DNA from: TK10-74A sp965217625 | GTDB lineage: Bacteria; Chloroflexota; Dehalococcoidia; Bin125 | DNA: 64,000 nucleotides | Direction: 5' to 3' | Assembly: GCA_965217625.1 (NCBI GenBank) | Contig: OZ244557.1 | Span: 1,612,001-1,676,000, forward strand | In this document: positions 29,059 through 37,067 of the stretch, in pieces | How the letters are laid out: each line of letters starts with the position of its first letter | Numbering within the stretch: the first letter of the stretch is position 1 | Notes under the pieces: generated by a model | What the model saw: only the letters and a program-made list of their open reading frames with translations | Told to the model about the DNA's origin: nothing | Databases searched by the model: none | Made by a program: the position numbers and the translations under genes

Positions 29059-29145
29059 CTCCCCGTCACGACGCCGCGCCGCGCATTCCAGTGCCCCACG
29101 GGCGTGCAGCACCGGCCAGTCGCGCCGCGCGCAATTCTGGCACAG

Positions 29146-29164
29146 TGGCGAAACGGTATCGCCA
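29146..29164. promoter_or_regulatory. 19-bp palindrome, operator candidate
   Basis: TGGCGAAACGGTATCGCCA is a palindrome around its central G with only one mismatched pair. It lies in the 235-bp gap between the divergent FrhB-operon start (29058) and uppP (29294), 88 bases from the former and 130 from the latter. Size and symmetry fit a dimeric repressor site. No regulator gene is adjacent. Confidence 0.4.
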
Positions 29165-29293
29165 CGCTGGGGTTTTGTCACGTACTCCGGCGACTTCCGC
29201 CCCGCGCGGCGGCGGTGGTCCCAGCGCGCCGCGCGCGAGACGATGGACGCGCGCCGCGTCCGCCGGTGCGAGGGAAGGGCGGCCGTACAGCCG

Positions 29294-30124
29294 ATGTCGA
29301 TTCTGGAGGTCGTCGTTCTCGCCATCGTGCAGGGGGTGACGGAGTTCCTGCCGGTGAGCAGCAGCGGGCACCTGGTCCTGGGGGCCTGGATCCTGGGCGC
29401 CGACGATCCCGGCGTCGCCTTCGACGTCGCAGTGCACGTGGGCACGCTGCTGGCGCTGCTGGTCGTGTTCCGGGCGGAGTGGTGGGCGATCGCACTGGGT
29501 CTCGTGGGACGGGGAGCGGCCGGGGCGGGGGGCGCGGGGAGCAGCGGGCTGCCCCCGTCGCGACTGCTGACGCTGGTCATCCTGGGGACGCTGCCCCTGG
29601 CCGTCGTGGGCCTGGCCGTGCGCGACGCGCTGGACGGCCCGCTGCGCGACCCGACCTGGGTGGGCGCGTTCCTGATCGGCACGGGCGTGATGCTGTGGGC
29701 CGCCGACCGCTTCGGCCGCCGCACGCGGGCGCTGGCGACGATCGGGGCGCGCGACAGCCTGCGCATCGGCGTCGCGCAGGCGGTGGCGGTGCTGCCGGGC
29801 GTCTCGCGATCGGGCATGTGCATGGCCGCGGGGATGCTGCACGACGTGACGCGGGAGGGGGCGGCGCTGTTTGCCCTGTACCTGGCGGCGCCGGCGATCG
29901 GCGGGGCGGGGCTGTGGGCCGCCTACCAACTGGCGGCGGACGGCGCGGAGGCGGGCGTCGGCCTGGGCGAGATGGCGCTGGGGGCGGCGGTGTCGTTCGC
30001 GGTGGCGGTCGTGGCCATCCGGGGGCTGTTGGCGCTGGTGCGGGCGCACTCGCTGCGGGTGTTCGTCGTCTACTGCCTGGTGGCGGGCCTGGCGGTGCTC
30101 GTCGCGCGGGCGTCGGGCTTGTAG
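29294..30124 (+). CDS. uppP: Undecaprenyl-diphosphatase
   Basis: The 276-residue membrane enzyme recycles the C55 lipid carrier of cell-wall synthesis. It has the two signature segments QGVTEFLPVSSSGHL (residues 13-27) and LPGVSRSGMCMAAGM, with the catalytic Glu, Arg and Ser residues, and about eight hydrophobic helices. ATG 29294 (MSILEVVVLAIVQG) is the natural start; the frame extends upstream but with Arg-rich sequence. It reads away from the FrhB-like operon and converges with the aco-like operon. Confidence 0.94.
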   Translation: MSILEVVVLAIVQGVTEFLPVSSSGHLVLGAWILGADDPGVAFDVAVHVGTLLALLVVFRAEWWAIALGLVGRGAAGAGGAGSSGLPPSRLLTLVILGTLPLAVVGLAVRDALDGPLRDPTWVGAFLIGTGVMLWAADRFGRRTRALATIGARDSLRIGVAQAVAVLPGVSRSGMCMAAGMLHDVTREGAALFALYLAAPAIGGAGLWAAYQLAADGAEAGVGLGEMALGAAVSFAVAVVAIRGLLALVRAHSLRVFVVYCLVAGLAVLVARASGL

Positions 30125-30149
30125 GCGGGCCCGCGTCGGTCGGCGGCGC

Positions 30150-31502
30150 TCAGGGCAGGATCAGCTGCGACGGCCGCTCGAGGATGCCCTTCACGTCGCG
30201 CAGGAACTCCGCCGCCGGCGCCCCGTCGACGACGCGGTGGTCGATGGTGAGGCTGAGCGTCATGAACGAGCGCCGCTCCACGTCGTTGCTCTCGCCACGG
30301 AAGACGGGCCGCTCGCTGATCCGCCCCACGCCCAGGATCGCGGCCTGGGGCGGGTTGATGATCGGCGTGAAGACGTCGATGCCGTACATCCCCAGCGACG
30401 TCACCGTGAACGTGCCGCCCGTGAGGTCGTCGGGGCCCAGGCGGCGCTCGCGGGCCCGCAGCGCGAGGTCGGCGCTGATCGGCGCGAGTTCGTCGAGCGG
30501 CAGGGCGTCGGTGTCGCGGGTGACCGGGACGATGAGCCCCTCGTCGAGCGCGACCGCGAACCCGACGTGGATCTGCGGATGCAGCACGATCACGTCGTCG
30601 CGGAGTTCGGCGTTGAGGCGCGGATGCCCGCGCAGGGCCAGGGCGGCGGCCTTGATCACGAAGTCGGTGTAGGTGGGACGCAGCCCGCGGTCGGCCCAGA
30701 GGTCGAGCAGCTCGCGGCGCAGGGCCACCGCGCGCGTCATGTCGACGTCCGTCGCCATGGTCAGTTGCGCCATCTCCTGCAGCGAGGCGTGCATGCGGCC
30801 GCCGATGGTGCGTCGCATGCCGCGGTAGGGGAACGTCTCGGCGTCGGCCGGGGCCGCCGCCGCCGCCGCCAGCGCCGCCTCGACGTCCTCGACCACGATG
30901 CGCCCGCCGGGGCCGCTGCCGGTCACGGTCGCGAGGTCCAGGTCGTGCTCGCGGGCCAGCCGCTTGGCGGCGGGGGAGGCCTTCACGGGGCCCGCCGGCG
31001 CCGGGGGCGCTGCCGGCGCTGCCGCCGCCGCCTCGACGTCCGTCCGCAGGATGCGGCCGCCGACGCCGCTGCCGCGGATCGTCGCCAGGTCCAGGCCGTG
31101 CGAGGCGGCCAGCCGCTTGACGGCGGGGGAGGCGCGTCCGGGCTCGCTGGGGGCGTCACCGGCTGCGCCGCCATCGGGAGCGGGGGCGGCGGCGGGCGCG
31201 GGGGCGCTCGCTGCGGCGGCGGGGGCTGGGGCAGTCGCCGGGGCGGCCACGGGGGCCGGCTCTTCGCCGGCGGCGAGGATCTGCGCGACGACGGCCCCGG
31301 CGTCCACGGTCTCGGTGGCGGCGACGAGGACGTGCAGCGTGCCCTCCGCCTCGGCCTGGACCTCGTAGTTGACCTTCTCCGTCTCGAAGGCGAAGAGCAG
31401 GTCGCCCGTCTGCACGGCGTCGCCCGATTGCTGGTACCACTCGGTGATCGTGCCCTCGACCATGGTCATGCCGAGCTTGGGAAGGATGACTGAGGTGGGC
31501 AT
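30150..31502 (-). CDS. acoC: Dihydrolipoyl acyltransferase (E2) with two subunit-binding domains
   Basis: The 450-residue E2 has an N-terminal lipoyl domain (Lys43 in ETEKVNYE), an Ala/Pro linker, then two peripheral-subunit-binding domains in a row (about 124-158 and 175-210, each with the ASPAxKRLAxxHxLDLA pattern and a GGRI end), and a catalytic domain ending in DHRVVDG with His422 and Asp426. One binding domain is the norm; two is unusual. It transfers the acyl group to CoA in an acetoin or 2-oxoacid dehydrogenase complex. It is the last gene of the E1alpha-E1beta-AcoX-E2 operon and starts 4 bases after acoX. The E3 gene is not here. Confidence 0.9.
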   Translation of the reverse strand: MPTSVILPKLGMTMVEGTITEWYQQSGDAVQTGDLLFAFETEKVNYEVQAEAEGTLHVLVAATETVDAGAVVAQILAAGEEPAPVAAPATAPAPAAAASAPAPAAAPAPDGGAAGDAPSEPGRASPAVKRLAASHGLDLATIRGSGVGGRILRTDVEAAAAAPAAPPAPAGPVKASPAAKRLAREHDLDLATVTGSGPGGRIVVEDVEAALAAAAAAPADAETFPYRGMRRTIGGRMHASLQEMAQLTMATDVDMTRAVALRRELLDLWADRGLRPTYTDFVIKAAALALRGHPRLNAELRDDVIVLHPQIHVGFAVALDEGLIVPVTRDTDALPLDELAPISADLALRARERRLGPDDLTGGTFTVTSLGMYGIDVFTPIINPPQAAILGVGRISERPVFRGESNDVERRSFMTLSLTIDHRVVDGAPAAEFLRDVKGILERPSQLILP

Positions 31503-31506
31503 GGCG

Positions 31507-32487
31507 CTACTCCACGAAGAATCCGGCCTCCCGCGCGGCGCGGAGGCAGGCGTCGATATCGACGACGGGCGGCCCCGCGCGGGTGAGCCGCAGTTGCGCG
31601 GTCTGTCCGTCGGCCAGGAACACCTCGCGCTCGCCGTCGAAGGCGAGCAGCGCGGGCCCGGTCAGGGGGACGATAGCAGCGATATCGAGTTGCCGGACCG
31701 CGTCGATCGGGACGGCGCGCAGCAGGCCCGGGGCGAGCGCCACGCGGACCGTGCCCGCGCCGCCGTCCCCGCCGATGCGGAGGTGCAGGCCGGCGTCGTC
31801 GCTCGGGCCGATCGACGTGATCGACCCACCGATCGCGGCCAGGCCGACGGCCGCCGGATCGGCGCGGGTGAGGATGATCTCGCGCAGCGTGGCCGGGTCC
31901 CAGATCGCGCGGCTGCCCACGATCGAGCCCGCCAGCACCGCCACGTCGATCAGCGCGACCTCCTGCCCGCCCGGCAGGCCGACCTCGATCAGCTTGCTGC
32001 GCGGCGCGACGGCGTCCGCATCGACCCGGCCGGTCGCGATCGCGGCCGCGGCGAGCCCCGCGACGGTGCTCTCGCGCGCGCTGGGGAAGACGTTGTTCGT
32101 GCCCGTGGAGAGCGGGATGAGCGGGACGGCCGTCGTGCCCAGGGCGATGGCGCGGTTCGTGCCGTCGCCGCCCAGGCTGACGAGGCAGGCGGCCCCCTCC
32201 TCGGCCATGCGCCGTGCGGCGAGGGTGGTGTCCGATGCGACGCCCCGGAACGCGCCGCAGAGCGGCTCGAGCCGCAGCCGCAGTCCCTGGTCGCGGGCCG
32301 CGCGGGGCACCAGGTGCGACGTGTCGGGCATGTAGGGGACGCGCTCGACGCCGGCCGCGTCGAGCGCCCGCAGCAGCCGCCGGACGATGCGCACCTTCTC
32401 GTTGGTGCTGATGACCGAGGCGTGCGCGACCAGGCGCCGGATGTCGCGGCCGGCGGCGGGGTTCGCGATCAGGCCGACGCTGCCCAC
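31507..32487 (-). CDS. acoX: AcoX-like ATP-NAD kinase-family protein
   Basis: The roughly 326-residue protein starts VGLIANPAAGRDIRRLVAHA and contains SVISTNEKVRIVRRLLRAL and the NAD-kinase motif LVSLGGDGTNRAIA. These are the marks of AcoX, a conserved protein of unknown reaction found in acetoin catabolism operons with the E1 and E2 genes. The start is taken as GTG 32487; there is no strong ribosome site, so coupling to the upstream stop (17 bases away) is likely. A longer frame upstream is Arg/Ser-rich and rejected. Its presence is the best evidence that this operon is aco-like rather than pdh. Confidence 0.82.
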   Translation of the reverse strand: MGSVGLIANPAAGRDIRRLVAHASVISTNEKVRIVRRLLRALDAAGVERVPYMPDTSHLVPRAARDQGLRLRLEPLCGAFRGVASDTTLAARRMAEEGAACLVSLGGDGTNRAIALGTTAVPLIPLSTGTNNVFPSARESTVAGLAAAAIATGRVDADAVAPRSKLIEVGLPGGQEVALIDVAVLAGSIVGSRAIWDPATLREIILTRADPAAVGLAAIGGSITSIGPSDDAGLHLRIGGDGGAGTVRVALAPGLLRAVPIDAVRQLDIAAIVPLTGPALLAFDGEREVFLADGQTAQLRLTRAGPPVVDIDACLRAAREAGFFVE

Positions 32488-32503
32488 GCGGCCGGCGACC
32501 CCG

Positions 32504-33481
32504 CTAGACGCGGGCAGGGAGGATCTCGTCAACGGCCGCGACGATGTCCTCCGCGCCGGGCAGCCAGACCTTCTCCAGGGCAGGGCTGAACGGGACCGGG
32601 CTGAACGGCGCGCCCACACGCTTGACGGGCGCGTCGAGGTAGTCGAAGGCCTGCTCCTGGATCGCGGCGGCGATCTCCGCGCCGAAGCCGCAGAACTGGA
32701 CGCCCTCCTGCGCGACGACGGCCCGGCTCGTCTTCTGCACCGAGGCGATGATCGTATCCATGTCGAGCGGCGAGAGGGTGCGGGGATCGACGACCTCCAC
32801 GCTGACGCCGCGCTCGGCCAGTTGGTCGGCGGCGCGCTGCGCCTGCGAAACCATGTGGCCCGTGGCGACGACCGTGACGTCGCTGCCCTCGCGCTTGACC
32901 TCGGCCACTCCCAGGGGGATGGCGTAGGGCTCGTCGGGGACTTCGTCCCGTAGGGCCAAGTTGCGCTTGATCACGATGAAGATCACGGGGTTGTCGTCGC
33001 GGATCGCGCTGATCAGGAGGCCCTTGGTGTCGTAGGCGCTCGACGGCATGACGACCTTGAGGCCGGGGATGTGGCAGAACCACGCCTCCAGGCTCTGGCT
33101 GTGCTGGGCGGCCATGCTGAAGCCCGCCCCGGCGGCGGTCGTGACGACGATGGGCAGCGTGGCCTTGCCGCCGAACATGTACTTCATCTTGGCCATCTGA
33201 TTGACGATCTCGTCCATGCAGACGCCCACGAAGTCCATGAACATGATCTCGATCACGGGGCGCAGGCCGGCCGCCGCCGCCCCCACCGCGAGCCCCGCGA
33301 TGGCCGACTCGGAGATGGGCGTGTCGATGACGCGGTCGCCGTAGGACTTCTTCAGCCCCTGCGAGGTGCCGAAGGCGCCGCCCACGCTGAGATCCTCGCC
33401 GGCGAAGAAGATGTCGGGGTCGCGGGTCATCTCCTGGCTCAGCGCCTCGGGGACGGCCTGCGTGACGGATTTGATAGGCAT
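32504..33481 (-). CDS. acoB: Acetoin/2-oxoacid dehydrogenase E1 component, beta subunit
   Basis: The 325-residue transketolase-like subunit has FAGEDLSVGGAFGTSQGL, the TPP-contacting Glu in RVIDTPISESAIAGLAVG, and a C-terminal VVDPRTLSPLDMDTI domain. It pairs with the alpha subunit and shares its TPP. Its ATG overlaps the last base of the alpha stop (TGATG), so translation is coupled. Acetoin and pyruvate/branched-chain E1 proteins are too alike to separate by eye; the acoX neighbour favours acetoin. Confidence 0.9.
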   Translation of the reverse strand: MPIKSVTQAVPEALSQEMTRDPDIFFAGEDLSVGGAFGTSQGLKKSYGDRVIDTPISESAIAGLAVGAAAAGLRPVIEIMFMDFVGVCMDEIVNQMAKMKYMFGGKATLPIVVTTAAGAGFSMAAQHSQSLEAWFCHIPGLKVVMPSSAYDTKGLLISAIRDDNPVIFIVIKRNLALRDEVPDEPYAIPLGVAEVKREGSDVTVVATGHMVSQAQRAADQLAERGVSVEVVDPRTLSPLDMDTIIASVQKTSRAVVAQEGVQFCGFGAEIAAAIQEQAFDYLDAPVKRVGAPFSPVPFSPALEKVWLPGAEDIVAAVDEILPARV

Positions 33482-34470
33482 CAGGCGTACGCTCCTTCCG
33501 CAGTTGGCTTGGTGTAGACATCGTCGAGGAGGAAGGCGGGATCCGCGTGTGGGCTCGCTTCGGCGAAGTCCACGGCCTCCTCGATCCGCGCGCGCGTCTC
33601 CGACGTGATGCGGTCGATATCGGCCTGCGTGAGCACGCCCATCTCCACGAGCCGGCGGGGGAACTGCTCGAGCGGGTCGCGCGCCTTCCACGAGGCGACC
33701 TCGTCCGGGTCGCGGACCAGCTTGCCGAAGTCCACGCCGACGTGGTCGTAGTAGCGATAGGTCTTGCATTCGAGCAGCGTGGGGCCCTCGCCGCGGCGCG
33801 CGCGGGCGATGGCCTCGCCGGCCGCTTCGTAGACCGCGAAGGCGTCCATGCCGTCGACGGTCACGCCGGGCATGTCGTACGAGGCGGCGCGGTCGGCGAT
33901 GTCGTCGATCGGTTGGTGGTCGGCCTGCCGGGTCCACTCGCCGTAGAGGTTGTTCTCGCAGACCAGGACGAGCGGCAGCCGGAAGAGCCCGGCCATGTTG
34001 GCCGCCTCGTGGAAGGTGCCCTCATTCGAGGCCCCGTCGCCGAAGAAGCAGACGGCGACGTTGCCGTCCTGGCGGTAGTGGCAGGCGAAGGCGGCGCCCA
34101 GCGCGATGGGCGGGCCGGCGCCGACGATGCCGTTGGCCCCCAGCATGCCCAGGTCGAGGTCGGCGATATGCATCGAGCCGCCCTTGCCCTTGCAGTAGCC
34201 GGTCGACCGGCCGAACAGTTCGGCGTACATGAACTTGGGGTCGCCCCCCTTGGCGAGCAAGTGTCCATGGCCGCGGTGCGTGGAGGTGATGAAGTCGTCG
34301 TTCGTGAGGTGGGTGCAGAGGCCCACCGCCACGGCCTCCTCGCCGCAGTAGAGATGGACCGCACCCTTCGTGCGGTTCTCCTGCATCAGCCGCCCGCAGC
34401 GCTCGTCGAACTCGCGGAGCAGGACCATGCGTTCGTACATCTGGCGGAGCGTGTCGGGGGCGATGTCCAT
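33481..34470 (-). CDS. acoA: Acetoin/2-oxoacid dehydrogenase E1 component, alpha subunit
   Basis: The 329-residue TPP enzyme has the binding motif GDGASNEGTFHEAANMA ending in CENNLYGEW, and THRGHGHLLAKGGD near residue 65. GKGGSMHIADLDLGMLGANG is typical of this E1 alpha group. It decarboxylates or cleaves the substrate and reduces lipoyl-E2. It is the first gene of a four-gene operon (34470 down to 30150). The promoter region 34471-34607 is plain GC-rich sequence. Confidence 0.9.
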   Translation of the reverse strand: MDIAPDTLRQMYERMVLLREFDERCGRLMQENRTKGAVHLYCGEEAVAVGLCTHLTNDDFITSTHRGHGHLLAKGGDPKFMYAELFGRSTGYCKGKGGSMHIADLDLGMLGANGIVGAGPPIALGAAFACHYRQDGNVAVCFFGDGASNEGTFHEAANMAGLFRLPLVLVCENNLYGEWTRQADHQPIDDIADRAASYDMPGVTVDGMDAFAVYEAAGEAIARARRGEGPTLLECKTYRYYDHVGVDFGKLVRDPDEVASWKARDPLEQFPRRLVEMGVLTQADIDRITSETRARIEEAVDFAEASPHADPAFLLDDVYTKPTAEGAYA

Positions 34471-34607
34471 GCTGTCTTTCCCAATCGGCGTCTGCCGAGA
34501 ATCGGCGCCTCTGCGGCGCCTGGGGGTGGGCCATCGAAGGCTAGGCCGCGAGGCGGGCGGGCGTCAACGGGAAGCGTGGCCCGGCGAGCCCGCTGCCGGT
34601 CCCGACG

Positions 34608-35645
34608 CTACGGCAGCCCCAGCAGCACCTCCTCGGCGAACAGCCGCATCGACGCCAGGACGCGGTCGTGCGGGATGCGCCCGCCGAAGCTGAACCAGCC
34701 CATGATGTGCCCGCAGCGATAGCGCGCATGCAGATCGGTCAGGCGGCGCAGCACCGTCTCCGGCGTGCCGACCACCGTGTCCGTGGCGACGGCCTCCTCG
34801 AACGTCATCGAGGCGAAGCGGTCGATGCGGGCCGCGATCGGCGATCCCCCCGGCGGTCCCTCCGGCGAGTCCGCGCGGGCGAGGCGGGCCACCTCGTGGT
34901 AATAGCTCAGGTGCGACGCTTCGGCGTCGCGGCGCGCCAGCGCCTCGGTCTCCGCGACGTGGATCGGAACCAGCAGCGCGATGTCGCGTTCGGGTGCGTC
35001 GGGCAGGGCCGAGCGGTAGCGGCGGCTGCGCGCCTCGATCTGCTCCGGCGTGGCGGTGACGGTCGCCATCATCACGGGGATCTGCAGCGCGATGGCGGTC
35101 TCCACCGACTCATCGCTGTTCGCGGCCATGAGCAGCGGCGGGTGGGGCTGCTGCAGCGGCTTCGGCACGACGCTGACGCCGTCGTAGTGGAAGTGCCGCC
35201 CCCGGAAGCGCAGCGGCTCCGGTCCCCAGGCGCGCCGCATCACCTCCAGCGCCTCGGCGAAGCGGCTGCCCCGCTCCGCGACGTCGACACCGAAGCCGGC
35301 GTGGTGCTGTTGGCCGTGTCCCCGGCCGATGCCCAGCCGCAGCCGGCCCCCCGACAGGTGATCGAGCATCGCCGTCTCCTCGGCGAGGCGCAGGGGATTG
35401 TGCAGCGGCAGCAGCACGACGGCCGTGCCCAGGCCGATGCGCTGCGTGCGCTGCGACGCGGCGGCGGCGACCAGGAACGGCGAGGGCATGACGCCTCGCG
35501 TGGACTCGAAGTGCAGTTCCGCCAGCCAGGCCACGGAGAAGCCGAGCGTGTCGCCCAGCTCGATCTGGCGCAGCGTGTCCTCATAGCGGTCGCCGGGGCG
35601 CTGGTCGGGCCAGGCGGGCAGCTGGAAGAAGAGGCCGATCTCCAT
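34608..35645 (-). CDS. LLM-class flavin-dependent oxidoreductase (luciferase-like)
   Basis: The 345-residue protein belongs to the alkanal-monooxygenase-like branch: MEIGLFFQLPAWPDQ at the start, WLAELHF (residues 40-46), GTAVVLLPLHNPLRLAEE, then LDHLSGGRLRLGIGRGHG, and FASMTFEEAVATDTVVGTPE late. It likely binds FMN and acts on a hydrophobic or aldehyde-like substrate with oxygen, but this is family-level only. A TAGACT box ends 7 nt before the ATG, implying a leaderless mRNA. It is downstream of and codirectional with the CoA-transferase at 36982. Confidence 0.87.
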   Translation of the reverse strand: MEIGLFFQLPAWPDQRPGDRYEDTLRQIELGDTLGFSVAWLAELHFESTRGVMPSPFLVAAAASQRTQRIGLGTAVVLLPLHNPLRLAEETAMLDHLSGGRLRLGIGRGHGQQHHAGFGVDVAERGSRFAEALEVMRRAWGPEPLRFRGRHFHYDGVSVVPKPLQQPHPPLLMAANSDESVETAIALQIPVMMATVTATPEQIEARSRRYRSALPDAPERDIALLVPIHVAETEALARRDAEASHLSYYHEVARLARADSPEGPPGGSPIAARIDRFASMTFEEAVATDTVVGTPETVLRRLTDLHARYRCGHIMGWFSFGGRIPHDRVLASMRLFAEEVLLGLP

Positions 35646-35652
35646 GCGCCGG

Positions 35653-35658
35653 AGTCTA
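35653..35658 (-). promoter_or_regulatory. Candidate -10 box (TAGACT), leaderless start
   Basis: TAGACT on the minus strand ends 7 nt before the ATG at 35645. That is the normal distance from -10 to +1, so the transcript would begin at the start codon. No ribosome site is present. Confidence 0.45.
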
Positions 35659-35707
35659 GACTGCCGTCCGCGCCGCCCGCGCGCCCGGCCCGCGGGCGCC
35701 CGCCCGC

Positions 35708-36982
35708 CTACTTCAGCCCCGGTCCCGCCCCCGCGCCCGGCGTCCGCTGCGCTTCGACCTCGGCGATCGCGGCGTCGTCGAAGCCGAGGGCGCGCATGAT
35801 CTCCGCGGTGTGCTCCCCCTGCTCGGCGAAGAGCGCTTTCGGCGACCCGGGCGTCTCGCTCAGCTGCACGGGGTTGCCGACCAGCTTGCGACGCCCCACG
35901 TGGGGGATCTCCTTCTCCACGATGTAGCCGTTGGCCCGCGCCTGCTCGTCCGCCAGGACGTCCGCGTAATCGAAGACGCGCTGCGCGATGATCCCGTCGG
36001 GGTGGATCTCGAAGAAGTCCGCCCATTCGTCCGTGCGGCGGCGGCGCATGACCGCGGCGATCGCAGGTCGCAGCCGCAGGCGGATATCGTCGAGCTCCTC
36101 TTCGCTCGCATGCGGCAGGCCATCCGCCGGATTGCGCTTCCGGGCGGTGTCCCAGCGCGGATCGTCGGCCAACTCCGGAGTGCGGCCGAACTCGCAAAAG
36201 GCCCGCCAGCTCTCGTCATCACGGATCCCGAGGCAGAAGGCGCCGCCGTCGGCGGTCTCATAGATGCCCGTCATCTGGGGAGAGCCGGCGTGGTAGGCGC
36301 CCTCGCGCCGCAGCACGTGCCCCGTCACCGATGAGTGATTGATCTCCCAGCTCTGCATCCAGAGCAGCGCCCCGTAGGCGGACGTCGATACCTTCTGACC
36401 GGCGCCGGTCCGCTCCCGCGCGAGCAAGGCCGTGACGATGCCGAGGGCGAGCGCCATGGCGCCGCCGGTATCCCCGACGATCGCGCCGGGGATCAGGGGG
36501 GCGTCGCCGGGATGGCCGGTCACGCTCGAGATGCCGCTGCGCGCCTGGGCGAACGAGTCGCTCATGCGGTTCTGGCGCGCCGGTCCGAGTTGCCCGAAGC
36601 CATTGGCGACGGCGTAGATCAGCCGCGGATGTCGTTCGTGCAGCGCTTCATACCCCACCCCCATGCGCTCGAGCGCCGGCTCGCGAAAGTTGCTGAGAAA
36701 CACGTCGGCGCCGGCGATCAAGCGATCGACCACCTCGCGTCCGACCGCGGTGTGGATGTCCAGCGAGATCGACCGCTTGCCGGCGTTCACGCCGAGGAAC
36801 TGGGTGCCGACGGCGGCCTCGGGCAGGCGATTCCCCACGCTGCGGTACCAACGGTTCGACTCGCCGCCCGGCGGCTCCACCTTGATCACGTCGGCGCCCA
36901 GGCCGGCCAGGAGCCCGCCCGCCGCCGGCCCCTGCACGGCCACCGACAGCTCCACCACGCGAATCCCCTCGAACGGCTCCAT
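35708..36982 (-). CDS. CoA-transferase, family III (CaiB/BaiF)
   Basis: The 424-residue protein starts MEPFEGIRVVELSVAVQGPA and has GLGADVIKVEPPGGESNRW and NAGKRSISLDI. The catalytic Asp is in GAIVGDTGGAMALALG, and HVGRRKLVGNPVQLSETPG and LFAEQGEHTAEIMRALGFD follow near the end. ATG 36982 is preferred to a TTG 27 bases upstream. It probably moves CoA onto an organic acid ahead of the nearby carboxyltransferases or LLM enzyme. Substrates are unknown. Confidence 0.9.
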   Translation of the reverse strand: MEPFEGIRVVELSVAVQGPAAGGLLAGLGADVIKVEPPGGESNRWYRSVGNRLPEAAVGTQFLGVNAGKRSISLDIHTAVGREVVDRLIAGADVFLSNFREPALERMGVGYEALHERHPRLIYAVANGFGQLGPARQNRMSDSFAQARSGISSVTGHPGDAPLIPGAIVGDTGGAMALALGIVTALLARERTGAGQKVSTSAYGALLWMQSWEINHSSVTGHVLRREGAYHAGSPQMTGIYETADGGAFCLGIRDDESWRAFCEFGRTPELADDPRWDTARKRNPADGLPHASEEELDDIRLRLRPAIAAVMRRRRTDEWADFFEIHPDGIIAQRVFDYADVLADEQARANGYIVEKEIPHVGRRKLVGNPVQLSETPGSPKALFAEQGEHTAEIMRALGFDDAAIAEVEAQRTPGAGAGPGLK

Positions 36983-37067
36983 CGGCTCCCGCTCCAAACG
37001 CCCCTCCAAACGAAAGTTAGGTGAACGAACGCGCCCTCAGGTGGGGGTGGAGACCACAGCGCCCGCG

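Noticed and set aside
28015..30672. An 885-codon plus-strand frame over the FrhB gene and uppP
   Set aside because: It is antisense or out of frame to two well-recognised genes.
31507..32619. Longer acoX frame starting at 32619
   Set aside because: The extra residues lie in another frame of the E1 beta end and are Arg/Ser-rich.
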